From Sclerodactyla briareus (taxonomy: Eukaryota; Echinodermata; Holothuroidea; Dendrochirotida; Sclerodactylidae): a stretch of DNA of 64,000 bases. The stretch spans positions 1 to 64,000 of the forward strand of contig JAODTK010005522.1 in the NCBI GenBank assembly GCA_026419785.1, read 5' to 3'. The translations under genes and the position numbers were made by a program. Of this stretch, positions 45,829-55,373 are shown piece after piece. The notes beneath the pieces are model-generated. The model did no database searches. It was not told where the DNA came from and saw nothing but the letters and a program-made list of their open reading frames with translations. Position 1 is the first letter of the stretch. Each line of letters starts with the position of its first letter.

Positions 45829-46290
45829 ATGTTAGATTATTGCAAACTCGCAATCTATCAGTCTGATACTAACACCATTATTATTGAGGGCATACCTCTT
45901 GAATGTTCGGGGTCTGATCTTAAGAAACATCTGGAGAAGGCAGGGGAGATAGATAAATTGAAATAGGGGCAGATCCTATAACAGGAAAGTCCACTGGGAC
46001 AGCTTCATGCGTGTATAAGGAAGCATATGCTGCTGACAGAGCACTAACACAGCTTGGAAATTTCAGGAGAAAGAGCTAACAATTGCCCTTGACCCGCCAG
46101 CCCACCAAAAGAAACTCCTAAACCTGACGAATCACCTAAAAGTGAAAATATTATTTTGTGCGAAGTCCCTCAGAGTAGACGAGGGCTACACTTGCTTAGA
46201 ATAAATCTCTAGATTTTAGGTGATCTTGAACGCGTCCTTTTGTTACAGAGGTTGGATATTGCGGCAAGAATAACTTAGCCATAGTTGCGT
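45829..46290 (+). pseudogene. frameshifted Gag remnant with RRM-like (PNMA-type) N-terminus
   Basis: An ATG at 45829 opens 45 codons to a TAG at 45964. The protein-like text then continues in a second frame (from 45969 to a stop at 46077) and in further frames to about 46290, so at least two frameshifts are present. The first segment contains NTIIIEGIPLEC, followed by a helix-like LKKHLEKAGEI. The second has GKSTGTASCVYKEAYAADRA. Together these follow the beta-alpha-beta order of an RRM, with an RNP1-like strand. The start, with Cys-5 and a GIP motif, recalls the N-terminal RRM-like domain of PNMA proteins, which derive from Ty3/Gypsy Gag. A lysine/proline-rich linker follows. No capsid, protease, RT or integrase text was found before an unrelated repeat begins near 46330. 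Gag would bind RNA and assemble particles; this copy is dead. Confidence 0.5.
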
Positions 46291-46329
46291 TCCATCAATT
46301 TTCCTCGAGAAGAAAGAAACGACCAATCA

Positions 46330-46930
46330 GATTCCCCGGAAAAAAAAAGCGTTCTATTAAACATTTTTTCAGGAGCCCAGACTTGCCTTAATTTGAAACA
46401 TTATAGCAATTGTCCGAAAAATAATCCACATCCACCACAGTTTTGTTTCAGTTCTTTTTATTACCAACAATTAGGAAACTACACAAAATGACTACGGGTG
46501 ACCCTAAAATGACCTTATGCAGTTCAGGACCAAACTGTAGGCCACATCCACCATGTTCGTTCACATTCGACAAAAGTTGAGGCGAAAATGGTGATGAAAA
46601 TTGACTTGAAAAGTGACCTTGAAATCACCGCCATGTTTTACAGACCAGCTGAATTCCCCACCCGCTGAGTTTCGTCCAATCGGTTAAACTTTATATTTTC
46701 GTGAAAAAGAAATGCGAAATAGTGGACAGCATTCATCCATGCATGCAATAACGCTCACTTTCGAGCCCATCTGAGATTTTTCTACGACAGACATGTGTAC
46801 CAAATTTCGCAGTTTTAGATGGTTATTGCGCTAATGCTAAGTTCCGACGGCGGTGGAGGCTACCCCCCTCCACCATAATATAAACATAAATCCCGACCAC
46901 TTAAAAGTGTGGTGTGCGGGGATATAAATC
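46330..46930 (+). repeat. TGACC-type composite repeat, copy 2
   Basis: Holds AGGACCAAACTGTAGG.., GTTCACATTCGACAAA, TGACCTTGAAATCACC, TTTCGTCCAATCGG, then GAGCCCATCTGAGATTTTTC, GACAGACATGTGTACCAA, TTATTGCGCTAA, a CGGCGGTGGAGG block and ATAAATCCCGA.. GGGGATATAA. The order equals that of 27240-28030. The tandem part is shorter and more decayed. Confidence 0.6.
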
Positions 46931-47595
46931 ACACACTTCATTGCATGTTTCGTGCCTACCAGCTAAAAATTTTCTTGTAGCGTCTTCGTCAGCTCCTTGA
47001 AAGACGTGCATTCGAAATATCGTAACTGTGAGTGTAAGAAAAGAACACGTGATGAATACATCGATCAATTGGAACAGAAAGCGAACAAAATAACTTATAC
47101 GATCAGTTCATATATGAAGATATTCCGTTAAAGGGGCACTGTCGTCGGGAAGTCAATATTATTACTATACCGGTCATTTTTAGGAAGAGTTTCTCCTCTG
47201 TGTCAACAAACTTTCCAGTGGGTTGGGGAATCGTGACGGAAGATTACATGTATTGCGAAATGACGAAACGTTTATTTATTACTACTCTGAGGTGGCATCA
47301 TGCATTTCTCAACCCCGCCGAACAATGGACGGTGCTGGATATAATGAAGTCACAACAAAAATCGTTCGCGGGGTACGCAACTCATTTTACAATGACATAC
47401 CATCGTGATGATATACCATATCCATGAATGTGATCCTCACACAAACGTTGTCGTCGCTTCCTCGACAGTCGTCTTGTTACCAGTCTTATGCATTAGCGAA
47501 CATCGAACGAATTGAATGATAGCAAAATGAGGTATTCGTTATAAAATATGATACTCTGCATCTCAGCATGCAATTGGCTGATACCAATATAACCA
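46931..47595. other. no gene recognised
   Basis: A 75-codon plus-strand ORF at 47200-47427 follows a GTTAAAGGGGCACTGTCG word of the kind often seen at the edge of invertebrate repeats. Nothing supportable. Confidence 0.35.
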
Positions 47596-48050
47596 GTGTT
47601 GTAGTCGGGGCCGGCCTTGGCCTCACATTCGCCTGGTCTCGGCCTCGAATGCGCCCGGCCTCGGACTTGAATCGTGCTCTGAGGTCTCCATATATTCAGT
47701 GTAGAGATTCAATATCCGAGACCGGCCTCGGCCTCGAATTGGCTCGGAGGCCTCCATATATTCAGTGTAGAGATTCAATATCCGAGACCGGCCTCGAATT
47801 GGCTCGGAGGCCTCCATATATTCAGTGTAGAGATTCAATATCCGAGACCGGCCTCGAATTGGCTCCGAGTCCTCCATATATTCAGTGTAGAGATTCAATA
47901 TCCGAGACCGGCCTCGGCCTCGAATTGGCTCCGAGGCCTCCATTTTTCAGTGTAGAGATTCAATATCCGAGACCGGCCTCGAATTGGCTCCGAGGCCTCC
48001 ATTCATTCAGTGTAGATATTCAATATCCGAGTCCGGCCTCGACTTTGGAC
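47596..48050. repeat. minisatellite with 60/66-bp unit, about six copies
   Basis: The unit (GGCCTCCATATATTCAGTG, TAGAGATTCAATATCCGAG, ACCGGCCTCGAATTGGCTC) starts at 47683, 47749, 47809, 47869, 47935 and 47994. Spacings are 66, 60, 60, 66 and 59. The 66-bp units hold one extra GGCCTC. A GGCCTCG-rich degenerate prelude lies at 47600-47680. The first four spacings divide by three, so an open frame survives on both strands (47568-48167 plus, 47623-47943 minus), with a peptide repeat such as YIQCRDSISETGLELA. The frame is a by-product of the period. The 59-bp step shifts it, which argues against selection for coding. Confidence 0.9.
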
Positions 48051-48559
48051 TGTCCGGGTTCGACTACATCTCATAACAAGTCGAGAGAGGGAAAAGACTC
48101 ACACAGTCACTCAAGATTTTCCAGCCTTCGTTCGCTTGTAAGGAGGCCCCGGTTGGACCTGATGTAAGAGCGTCCACCATCAGCCTGCTCCCCGCTCCAG
48201 CACGCCCCAGTATACTCGACATAAGCGCCCGCCACACCGAGCGGCGTCTTGTCTCTACGTCTGTGGCGCGGGGAGCTTCTTGCTGATGGTAAGATGGACG
48301 TTTCCGCAACATAAACATATTCCTCACTAAAAAGGCCGTCATGGATAATATTTGCCGGAATTTTGGTATCCAGGTTTTCGAGATCAGCTGGCTGCGTAAG
48401 TTTTTATTTAATGTGCTTGAGCACTAAATGGGAGACATTAAAATTGACCCCAAATTCACCTAATTATTTTGATGATTGACCTGAAGTACTTGGGAAAAGA
48501 TTTCTTTGTCAGTTTTCTTTTATTGTGATTCTGACGAAGTCAGAGGATCTATGCATTAA
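48051..48559. other. no feature recognised
   Basis: Nothing supportable between the minisatellite and the satellite. Confidence 0.4.
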
Positions 48560-50370
48560 ACGTCGTGTGTGTGGTGATTGACGCCCGCTTTTAAACACGA
48601 TAACTTATCAGGTCTGAGTAGGTCAGGCTCATACTTGTTATGTGTGTTCCCCCTGATGAGTACATGAACCCTATGTTTCTGGGTCAGGTCAAGGTCATTC
48701 TGCGGTGTCACCACGGTCAAGTCCTGAAAACTTGTAAACACGATAAGTCCAGAATGTTGGTCCGAATTCAAGTTGAATTTGGTGTACCGCTTCTTATGGG
48801 GATACAGGACCCTATTATTTTGGTTTCAATCAGAAGTGAATTTTGGTCGAAAAAAAAAAAATTGGGAATATTTGATATTTTAGCCAATTTTGACCTGTAA
48901 CACGATAACTCACCCCACCTGGATTGATAAAGCTCTACTTGGTATGTGTGTTCCCCATGATTAGTCTGAACCTATTGTTTCTGGTCATGTCAGAGGTCAT
49001 CTGGGGTCACCAGAGGTCAAAGTCTGAAAACCTTGTAAACACGATAAGTCAGAATTGTTGGTCTCCCTCAATTGAAATTTGGTGTACAAGCTTTCCTATT
49101 ATGGGGGAGGGTACAAAGGAACCCTATTAATTTTTTTGGTTCAAGAAGAAGTCAGGAGTAATTTCGTTCGAAAAAAAAAATTGGGAATATTTGATATTTT
49201 AGAAGGCCATGTTGACCTGTAAACACGATAACCTCAACCCCACCTGGATGATGCCTCATACCTTGGTATGTGTGTTCCCCATAGTGAGTACTGCACCCTA
49301 TTGTTTCTTCTGGGTCAGGTCAGAGGTCATCTTAGTCAACCAGAGGTCAAAGTCTGTAAACCTTGTAACACGATATTCCAGAATGGTTGGTCCGATCAAG
49401 TTGAAATTTGGTGTCACGCTTTCTTATGGGGAGTACAGGAACCCTATTATTTGGTTCAAGTCAGAGTGAATTTCGGTCGAAAAAAAGAAAATTTGGTGAT
49501 ATTTGCTATTTTAGAGCCATTTTGACCTGTAAACACGATAACTAACCCCACCTGGAGGATGAATCTCATACTTGGTTGTGTGTTCCCCATAGTGAGTACA
49601 TGAACCCTATGGTTTCGGTCGGTCAGAGGTCCATCTGAGGTCACCAGAGGTCAAAGTCTGGAAACCCTTGTAACACGATAAGTCCAGAATATTTGGTTTA
49701 GATCACGTTGAATGGGGTATAGCTAGCTTTCTTAACTGGGAGTACAGGAACCCTAGAGTTTTTGGTTCAGGTCGGAGGTTGAATTTTGGTCGAAAATAGA
49801 AAACTTTGTGAAAATTCGTCATTTGTCCATTTTTGGCTTGTAAACACGATAACTCGACCCCACCTTGATGGATACGCTCATACTTGGTATGGTGTGTTCC
49901 CCATGATGACTACATGAACCCTATTGTTTTGGGTCCGTTTAGAGGTCCATCTGGGGTCACCAAGTCCAAGTCCTGGAAACCTTGTAAACACGATAAGTCC
50001 AGATGGTTTGGTCTGATCAATGAAATTAGGTGTATATCGTTTCTTATGGGAGTACAGGAACCCTATGTTTTTTGGTTTCAGGTTCGGGGTGAATTTTGGT
50101 CGAAATAGGAAATATTGTGAAATTCGATATTTTTGGCCATTTTTGGCTTTGTAAACCGTTAACTCGACCCCACCTGGTGGATTGAAGCTCATACTTAGTA
50201 TGTGTGGTTTCCCCCCTGATGAGTACATGAACCCTATTGTTTTGGGCAGGTCCAGAGGTCCTCTGACGTGAGCAGAGTTCAAATCTGAAAACTTTGAACT
50301 TTATAGTGTGTACTTTCTACCAAGGGTACAGACCCATTAGTTTTTGGCTCGGAAAGATAGGCCATTTGTC
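48560..50370 (+). repeat. two-level satellite, about 310-bp unit made of two 155-bp halves
   Basis: TGTGTGTTCC marks six units at 48641, 48945, 49269, 49577, 49891 and (degenerate) 50201. Spacings are 304, 324, 308, 314 and 310 bp. Each unit has two related halves. Half one reads GTGTTCCCCATGATGAGTAC..AACCCTAT..GGTC and ends CTTGTAAACACGATAAGTCC. Half two reads GTGTA..CTTTCTTATGGGGAGTACAGG..AACCCTAT..GGTT and ends CCTGTAAACACGATAACTC. The array therefore grew by duplication of an A-B dimer. AGGTCA words recur in half one. A decayed half-unit follows to about 50370. ORFs of 60-130 codons within it are not conserved. Confidence 0.9.
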
Positions 50371-51831
50371 AGACTTTATGTTGCCCCATAATGAGCTGAT
50401 AAAATCCCCCCATGTGTCCGTGTGTCTGGCTTATAGGTTACAGAAACAGTCAATAAATCACTTAAGCCTTTTGGCTTCTGGTTTATAAATCTTCAGGGCC
50501 CTAACAGTCCTATAAAATACCGCTAGTTGAATTTGTTTCAAGAATGGTGAGCTAAACTGGTACCAGAATTAGCCAGCACCGCTGCAGGCATGAGTAAGAC
50601 ACCAAACATACTTTCGAAAAAATTCGAGGCTTCAATTGAAATAAAGACAAAAATTATTTGAATTCGTTAATGATTTGGCTCGAATTTCACTAATTTAGCT
50701 TTAGAACATATCTTTGAATTGATTTTCTGGTAGGCGTCCCAGTTCGCCTCAATCCCGAATAGAAGACTGCTCGATTGCGCAATATTTTTAACGTTCGTAT
50801 TGGCAGAGAAATCATCACCTTCGTGGTATTCGGTAAATTATTCCATTTCGTGTGTTGATTAGTGTGGTTCCCCTATAGACGCTCTGACTCTGTCTCACAA
50901 GGTCAACTAATAGTTCACGTTATCGGTACCCTGCGTTACTTCAGATATTCCTCCATGACCACCTTTAAGGATATAAGTCACTCAATTTGGCGGGTTCAGA
51001 TAGTTTGGCCGCTCTTCTCGACCGGAAGGTTCTGTTACCCTCTTTATGGTGGGAACTGAACGCTGGGAGTGCGGGATGCCAGATGGCCTACATACTTACA
51101 GGGAAACAAGAATCTTTTAATTAAATTTGCAATTATTAGGCTTGTTGGGGGTGGAGCAAGATGTATTTTTGTTTCGGGCCCCCCCCCCCTTCTCCGCTCC
51201 CCACCCCACTATCAGACTGACGCGCTAGCGCAGCTCCTTAGTCCTTTACTACCCCACTGTGCCCACAGCCTAGTAGGGTTAAGTCCGAGCCGTCCGACTC
51301 AATTCACGGTCGACCTAATGTAACCTGGCCCGACTGACTATTTGTTTCGCTCTTTAATAACCCACTGATAGAAAGTCATCGGGCACCACTTAGAGGAGAG
51401 CCGAACCCTAATTTTATCAAGGCTCACCAATCCTGTGTCTGGGAGTCCACCGGCTCTGAAACATTACATTCTAGCACCACCCGTGAAGCGGTAACCGAGT
51501 CCATGGCATTGGGACAGACCACCGTCGTTATAATCATCACGGTGTACCGAGAAACAGTCTCAAAGTGTGTGTGTGTGTGGGGGGGGGGGGGGTTCTTTAT
51601 AGCCTCACTTTCCCTTTTTGGCAAAAATAGCAATTTATGGTACCCTTCCAATTTGTGTGCAAATTTGATCAACAACAGATTAGAACGTCCTACGAACACG
51701 GGAACGCGGTGAATTTTTGCGTGAAAATGTATCATCACATGGCTCATCTCCCCAGCTCCTCACCCCCCCCCTCCCACCTGCGCGTCACTGATAATCTCAT
51801 ACAATCACCACCAGTCCACCACTTCTTTCAG
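50371..51831. other. no gene recognised; GT/G tract at 51566-51592
   Basis: (GT)n and G14 lie at 51566-51592, and a C-run at 51179-51189. No coding segment can be supported. Confidence 0.4.
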
Positions 51832-52071
51832 GTTAATTGCCAAACAACGATCAAGAATACCCTCGCGAATATATCAAAGCTCCCCCAATTCAGCCAACAA
51901 CGGTCCAATCGACCCATCCCGAGTTCAGACCCGACTAGCCGCTCCGCCCATACCATCTCTCATAGGGTTGAGATTGTGGCGTCAGTAGGATACCACCACG
52001 CGGGTCAGTCGTCCGCTCCCTCGTTCACAGCTGTGGAGCAGCAACTCACTCAATCAGCCCTGCAGATATGA
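51832..52071 (+). CDS. candidate 3'-terminal coding exon, product unknown
   Basis: A pyrimidine-rich acceptor (CCACCACTTCTTTCAG) ends at 51831, and the frame then stays open for 79 codons to TGA at 52069-52071. Third positions are GC-biased (ATC, AAG, CTC, TTC, CAG, GTG, GCC) compared with the AT-rich surroundings. The peptide is Ser/Gln-rich (QFSQQRSNRP, SAPSFTAVEQQLTQSALQI) and looks disordered. I recognise no domain. The frame is also open upstream of the acceptor to 51637. No AATAAA occurs before the tRNA gene at 52223. This remains a guess from splice signal and composition. Confidence 0.25.
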   Translation, partial: VNCQTTIKNTLANISKLPQFSQQRSNRPIPSSDPTSRSAHTISHRVEIVASVGYHHAGQSSAPSFTAVEQQLTQSALQI

Positions 52072-52222
52072 GCATACTATCTATGCCATCACTTGACACC
52101 TGTTTGATTCGAACCACCCAGGGAGAGATTTCCGGTGAGCGCGAGTAGGTATTCATAGGTCACCAAGGTTAGAGAATAACTACTTGGTCAAATAATGGAA
52201 ACGAAGCTTCTGTTCTTAAGAA

Positions 52223-52294
52223 GCGTCGGTGGTGTAGTGGTTAGCATTGATGCCTTCCAAGCATTAGGCCTGGGTTCAATTCCCGGCCGACGCA
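52223..52294 (+). tRNA. tRNA-Gly (anticodon TCC)
   Basis: The 72-base sequence folds as a complete tRNA. The acceptor stem GCGTCGG pairs perfectly with CCGACGC (52287-52293) and is followed by discriminator A. The D arm GTGT/GCAT closes with two wobble pairs. The anticodon stem GATGC/GCATT has one wobble, with loop CTTCCAA and anticodon TCC at 52256-52258. The T stem CTGGG/CCCGG has one wobble, with loop TTCAATT. Internal RNA polymerase III A box (GTGTAGTGGTTAGCA) and B box (GGTTCAATTCC) are in place. There is no intron. It has no SINE body downstream, unlike the other tRNA-like sequences in the window. It decodes GGA and related glycine codons. Confidence 0.93.
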
Positions 52295-52301
52295 GTTACA
52301 C

Positions 52302-52305
52302 TTTT
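52302..52305 (+). terminator. RNA polymerase III T-run terminator
   Basis: TTTT eight bases after the discriminator base of tRNA-Gly, within CACTTTTCTTCC, is the expected minimal terminator for this gene. Confidence 0.75.
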
Positions 52306-52376
52306 CTTCCTTAATTTGTTTCATCGAATCCCGTCGCAATTTTGTTATCTATAAAGGTTTGTCAGTCATTTTATTG

Positions 52377-52500
52377 ACACTGCGTTATCGGGCTGTCAGA
52401 CTCTGGAATGCCCTCACGGACTTCTTCAAAGTGGCGACGAGTGCATAGACTTTTCGACGTAATATGAGAAGACACTATGGGACGTAGCCCCCTTAAACTA
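52377..52500 (+). pseudogene. C-terminal tail of a LINE reverse transcriptase
   Basis: In one plus-strand frame the text LRYRAVRLWNALTDFF runs into a stop, then TFRRNMRRHYG. This fits the conserved end of non-LTR retrotransposon ORF2 proteins, which carry an RAxRLWNxLPxx motif, then Ser-rich text, then FRRxLRxHL. The in-frame TAG after ATSA stands where the family has a leucine, so the copy is dead. Only the last 40 codons or so are present. Upstream is ordinary sequence and then the tRNA-Gly gene. Confidence 0.5.
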
Positions 52501-52831
52501 TTCCTGGAGTTTCCCTCCTCAAAACCGGGGGGGGGGGGGGGGGATCATGGGGCTGGGTCAATTACTGCAAAACTTATTATTTTCGGTTTTGTTGTGTTTT
52601 TTGGTTGTTATTGTGGCAAGGAGTGTGCCTCGGACAAGCCCACTAGGGGTTTTAGCTTCCGACTTCCTTTCTGTTTTGCCTCAATTTCGATTTTGTGGTT
52701 ATATACTTATCATTGGTATATGTTGCTGTAAGAGATGAGACAAATAAACCAAACGAAAACGAAACTTATGTAATGTTGATAGTTCCATTGATTTGCAACG
52801 GTTTCACAAATTTGTCTGAGACACAGGTCAT
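52501..52831. other. no gene; G17 at 52527-52543
   Basis: A run of 17 G, then AT-rich text with no recognisable content. Confidence 0.5.
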
Positions 52832-52864
52832 CCCCCCCCCCCCAAAAAAAAAAAAAAAAAAAAA
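52832..52864. repeat. C12A21 homopolymer pair
   Basis: Twelve C directly followed by 21 A. The adjacent 91-codon minus-strand ORF (poly-Phe) is an artefact of it. Confidence 0.9.
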
Positions 52865-53116
52865 CAACATATAATAGAAATCTTAGGAAATTTGCGCATA
52901 AAGCCAAATTCAAATTGGCTAAAATCAACATTTTCCGTAATTTTCGACCGATTGCATGGAAAAAGAATGTGTTCTGGGACAACACAGCCTCATAGGTTAT
53001 CCATGCAGGTTACTGAGTGTACAATGGTATATGGATTCGGGCCATCAATCTTCCATGGGCCTGTGAATAAATACAGTTGCAAAAAATTTACGTCCTAAAA
53101 ACGTCCAAAACAGTGA

Positions 53117-53378
53117 CAGTGGTGTATCCACCGTTGTAGTAGTCAATAAATTTTAACACAAAAACATTTTTTTTTTGGCAGTTCATAGAGGTTTGCAGTC
53201 GGATGTTATTTAACAACTATTGCAGCAGCATGTCTCTAGGGGCCCATAAATTGAACTTATTCGCCAATCTGCCAATAGGGAGGTTAAGGCCATTTATGGG
53301 GGCGCACTTCCCTTGGGTTCCGACCTCAACCCCCCCCCCCCCCGCACCCTCAGACAAATCTCTCGGTACGCGGCCCTG
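53117..53378. mobile_element. short non-autonomous DNA element, copy 2, with internal C-tract
   Basis: Partner of 1441-1680. Left end CAGTGGTGTATCCA; middle TCTAGGGGCCCATAAATTG and GGCCATTTATGGGGGCGC; C14 at 53330-53343; AAATCTCTCGGTACGC; right end GGCCCTG. The C-tract is at the same relative position as in copy 1, so it belongs to the element. No target-site duplication is evident. Confidence 0.5.
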
Positions 53379-53826
53379 GGAAAAACGACAACTCCGGGAA
53401 TACCCCCGTCATATGATGAAGCTGTTATCAAATATCTCGACGATGACTATATTATTTGAGCCTTCTGTGACCACCTGAATCCGCTTGAGACGGAACCGGC
53501 TGCCAACCCTTTCCTGGGGACGTGTAGCTCCCTGTCTTAACACTGGCGTCGGCATCTTCGGACCTTGAAGTTCATAGGACATGTCTCCTTGCCTGGGAGC
53601 AACTCTCCTATTATATAGGCGGGAACAGGAGGTATAGATGCAACAGATCTGAGTGCTGTTCTGTGTATGCGAGTGAGTGGGAGGGTGGGGTCGGGCGAGT
53701 CGAAAGTGATGACAGGCAGCAGGGGCGCGACAGGGCATGCGGGAAGTGGTTGGCTGGTGGTGGGGTGGGGGGTGGGATTAGTGGACGAGTTAGACAGTGA
53801 TGAACATTTCTCTCTAGAAATAATTG
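53379..53826. other. no gene recognised
   Basis: Minus-strand ORFs of 94-129 codons are proline-rich because of a G-rich plus strand (53680-53775). They resemble nothing known. Confidence 0.4.
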
Positions 53827-53995
53827 GGTCATTTTGACCCAAAATTGGGTCAGGATGCGACCAAACCAAATTTGGGGTGAAACATTTTGACCCACATCGA
53901 GTTGAATTCAACTCAACGTGAATCACAGAGTCTTTGACTAGTAATCCGGTTAATCCTACGGTCCCAAATATGGGTCAATTTGACCCACACGATTT
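53821..53995. repeat. cluster of TGACCCA/TGGGTCA inverted words
   Basis: TTGGGTCA and TGACCCAA occur in alternating orientation at 53824-53851, again at 53887-53893 and 53971-53984, with a perfect 16-base palindrome GAGTTGAATTCAACTC at 53899-53914. It looks like a decayed foldback element. The outer boundaries are not clear. Confidence 0.5.
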
Positions 53996-54777
53996 GGAAG
54001 TGTTGAAACACGGATCTAATATATATACACACACTATCATGAACCGTATAATTCAAGACAGGGCCGAGTTATACACTTACATGTTCGAATCTTGGTCGAA
54101 CAGATCCGCATCTTGGAACATCCAGTTGCTTCAGAATGTGAGCCTGAAAACACCGCTATAATGTCCACGGGAACCATCCTATAGAGCGAACAACAATAAT
54201 TTTATTTATGATAATAATTGTAATCCACTAGACTAAACGGCAAACACCACGGCGTGATAAGGATGCCATTTTAGAGGGTCCGGGAATAATTATGGTGATC
54301 AAGTGGAACCAAACATCTTGCTATACCTATAAATATATAATCGGCCTCGCTTCATAAGTACTCGTTTAAACATTTCAATTGTTATATAATAAACCGTAAC
54401 TTAAGTCACTCTATTATTTGCTCCCAGGGGAGCCGCCAAAGAGGAAATAGGAGGCGGAGGGGGTTGCGAGTAGATATATTTCCCCCCAAATTTGTCCGTC
54501 CCTAGAACCCCCTCTAGAGTCCTGGCAAACCCTGGCACAATCCTGGCACAATCCTGGGACACTTTTTTTTCTGAGAAGGATAACAAACGTGCGTCATGTG
54601 GCACCATTAATTTTTCACAAGCTTCACAGAACCCGGCCACTGACCGCGACGCCACCATCACTTGCCCAAAATGTTCTATTAATTAGGCACATTCGTCATC
54701 ACTATGGCCGTGAAATGGTATAAAACATTCACGTATTTAATCCAAATTGCCTTCCTTTTACTATACCAGTCTACATG
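53996..54777. other. no feature recognised
   Basis: CCTGGCAAACCCTGGCACAA, with CCTGGCACAATCCTGG after it, is a short 11-bp tandem repeat at about 54522-54558. Nothing else supportable. Confidence 0.4.
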
Positions 54778-54936
54778 CACTCTGAAAAATGTAGGATACA
54801 AATGCCACCTGGGCAATTTGTTTCATCAAACCCATCGGGTAGTGGTGTATTTCACCCATTTTGAGTAAATGTATATCCATGTTGGGTGAAGCAAATTGCC
54901 AGGTGGTATTTGTACCCAACATTTTTTTTTAGAGTG
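54778..54936. mobile_element. 159-bp MITE with 60-bp terminal inverted repeats
   Basis: The left end CACTCTGAAAAATGTAGG, then TACAAATGCCACCTGGGC, AATTTGTTTCA, pairs with the right end TGAAGCAAATTGCCAGGTGG, TATTTGTACCCAACAT, T-run, AGAGTG. The arms are about 60 bp and the element is nearly all inverted repeat. A second, partial copy lies at 61004-61062. No coding capacity. The target-site duplication is not clear. Confidence 0.75.
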
Positions 54937-55373
54937 AATTACATTTTGTTCAATCATCCACTCGACTTTCATTGCTACTACAACGCTCACTGTGTTTCAC
55001 TCTAGTTTGAGCACGAATATGAGCATGACTATAATTTATATATAGTGTTCGTTAATAAATTAGTTGTACATGCTTTCGGACCTGATTGTTCTGATCAGAT
55101 TGTTCATTCCTGTAATTAATTCAATGTCATTGAACTTTGACATATTCCCAACATCGGCTGAATACGGGTTGATACTATACACACCTCACAATGGGAGACA
55201 AGATGTCTAACCCTCTCTTTCTCCTTCCTGGCCGGCTTTGCAACCCGACTTTACCGATTTATGAGAAAAACAAGCAGAAGCAGTAAACTGTATACTGGGT
55301 TCAGAGAGGGCGTTTGAGGGTATAGAATTCCCCTTTCCCCCTCTCATAACAGTCTTTTCTTTGTTAACAGTAC
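54937..55373. other. no feature recognised
   Basis: Nothing supportable. Confidence 0.4.

Noticed and set aside
47568-48167. 199-codon plus-strand ORF with a repeated peptide
   Set aside because: It is explained by a 60/66-bp minisatellite whose period divides by three. A minus-strand ORF is equally open, and one 59-bp unit shifts the frame.
48560-50370. CRISPR-like regular repeats
   Set aside because: Repeats are about 155 bp halves of a continuous satellite with no unique spacers, in what appears to be a eukaryotic genome.
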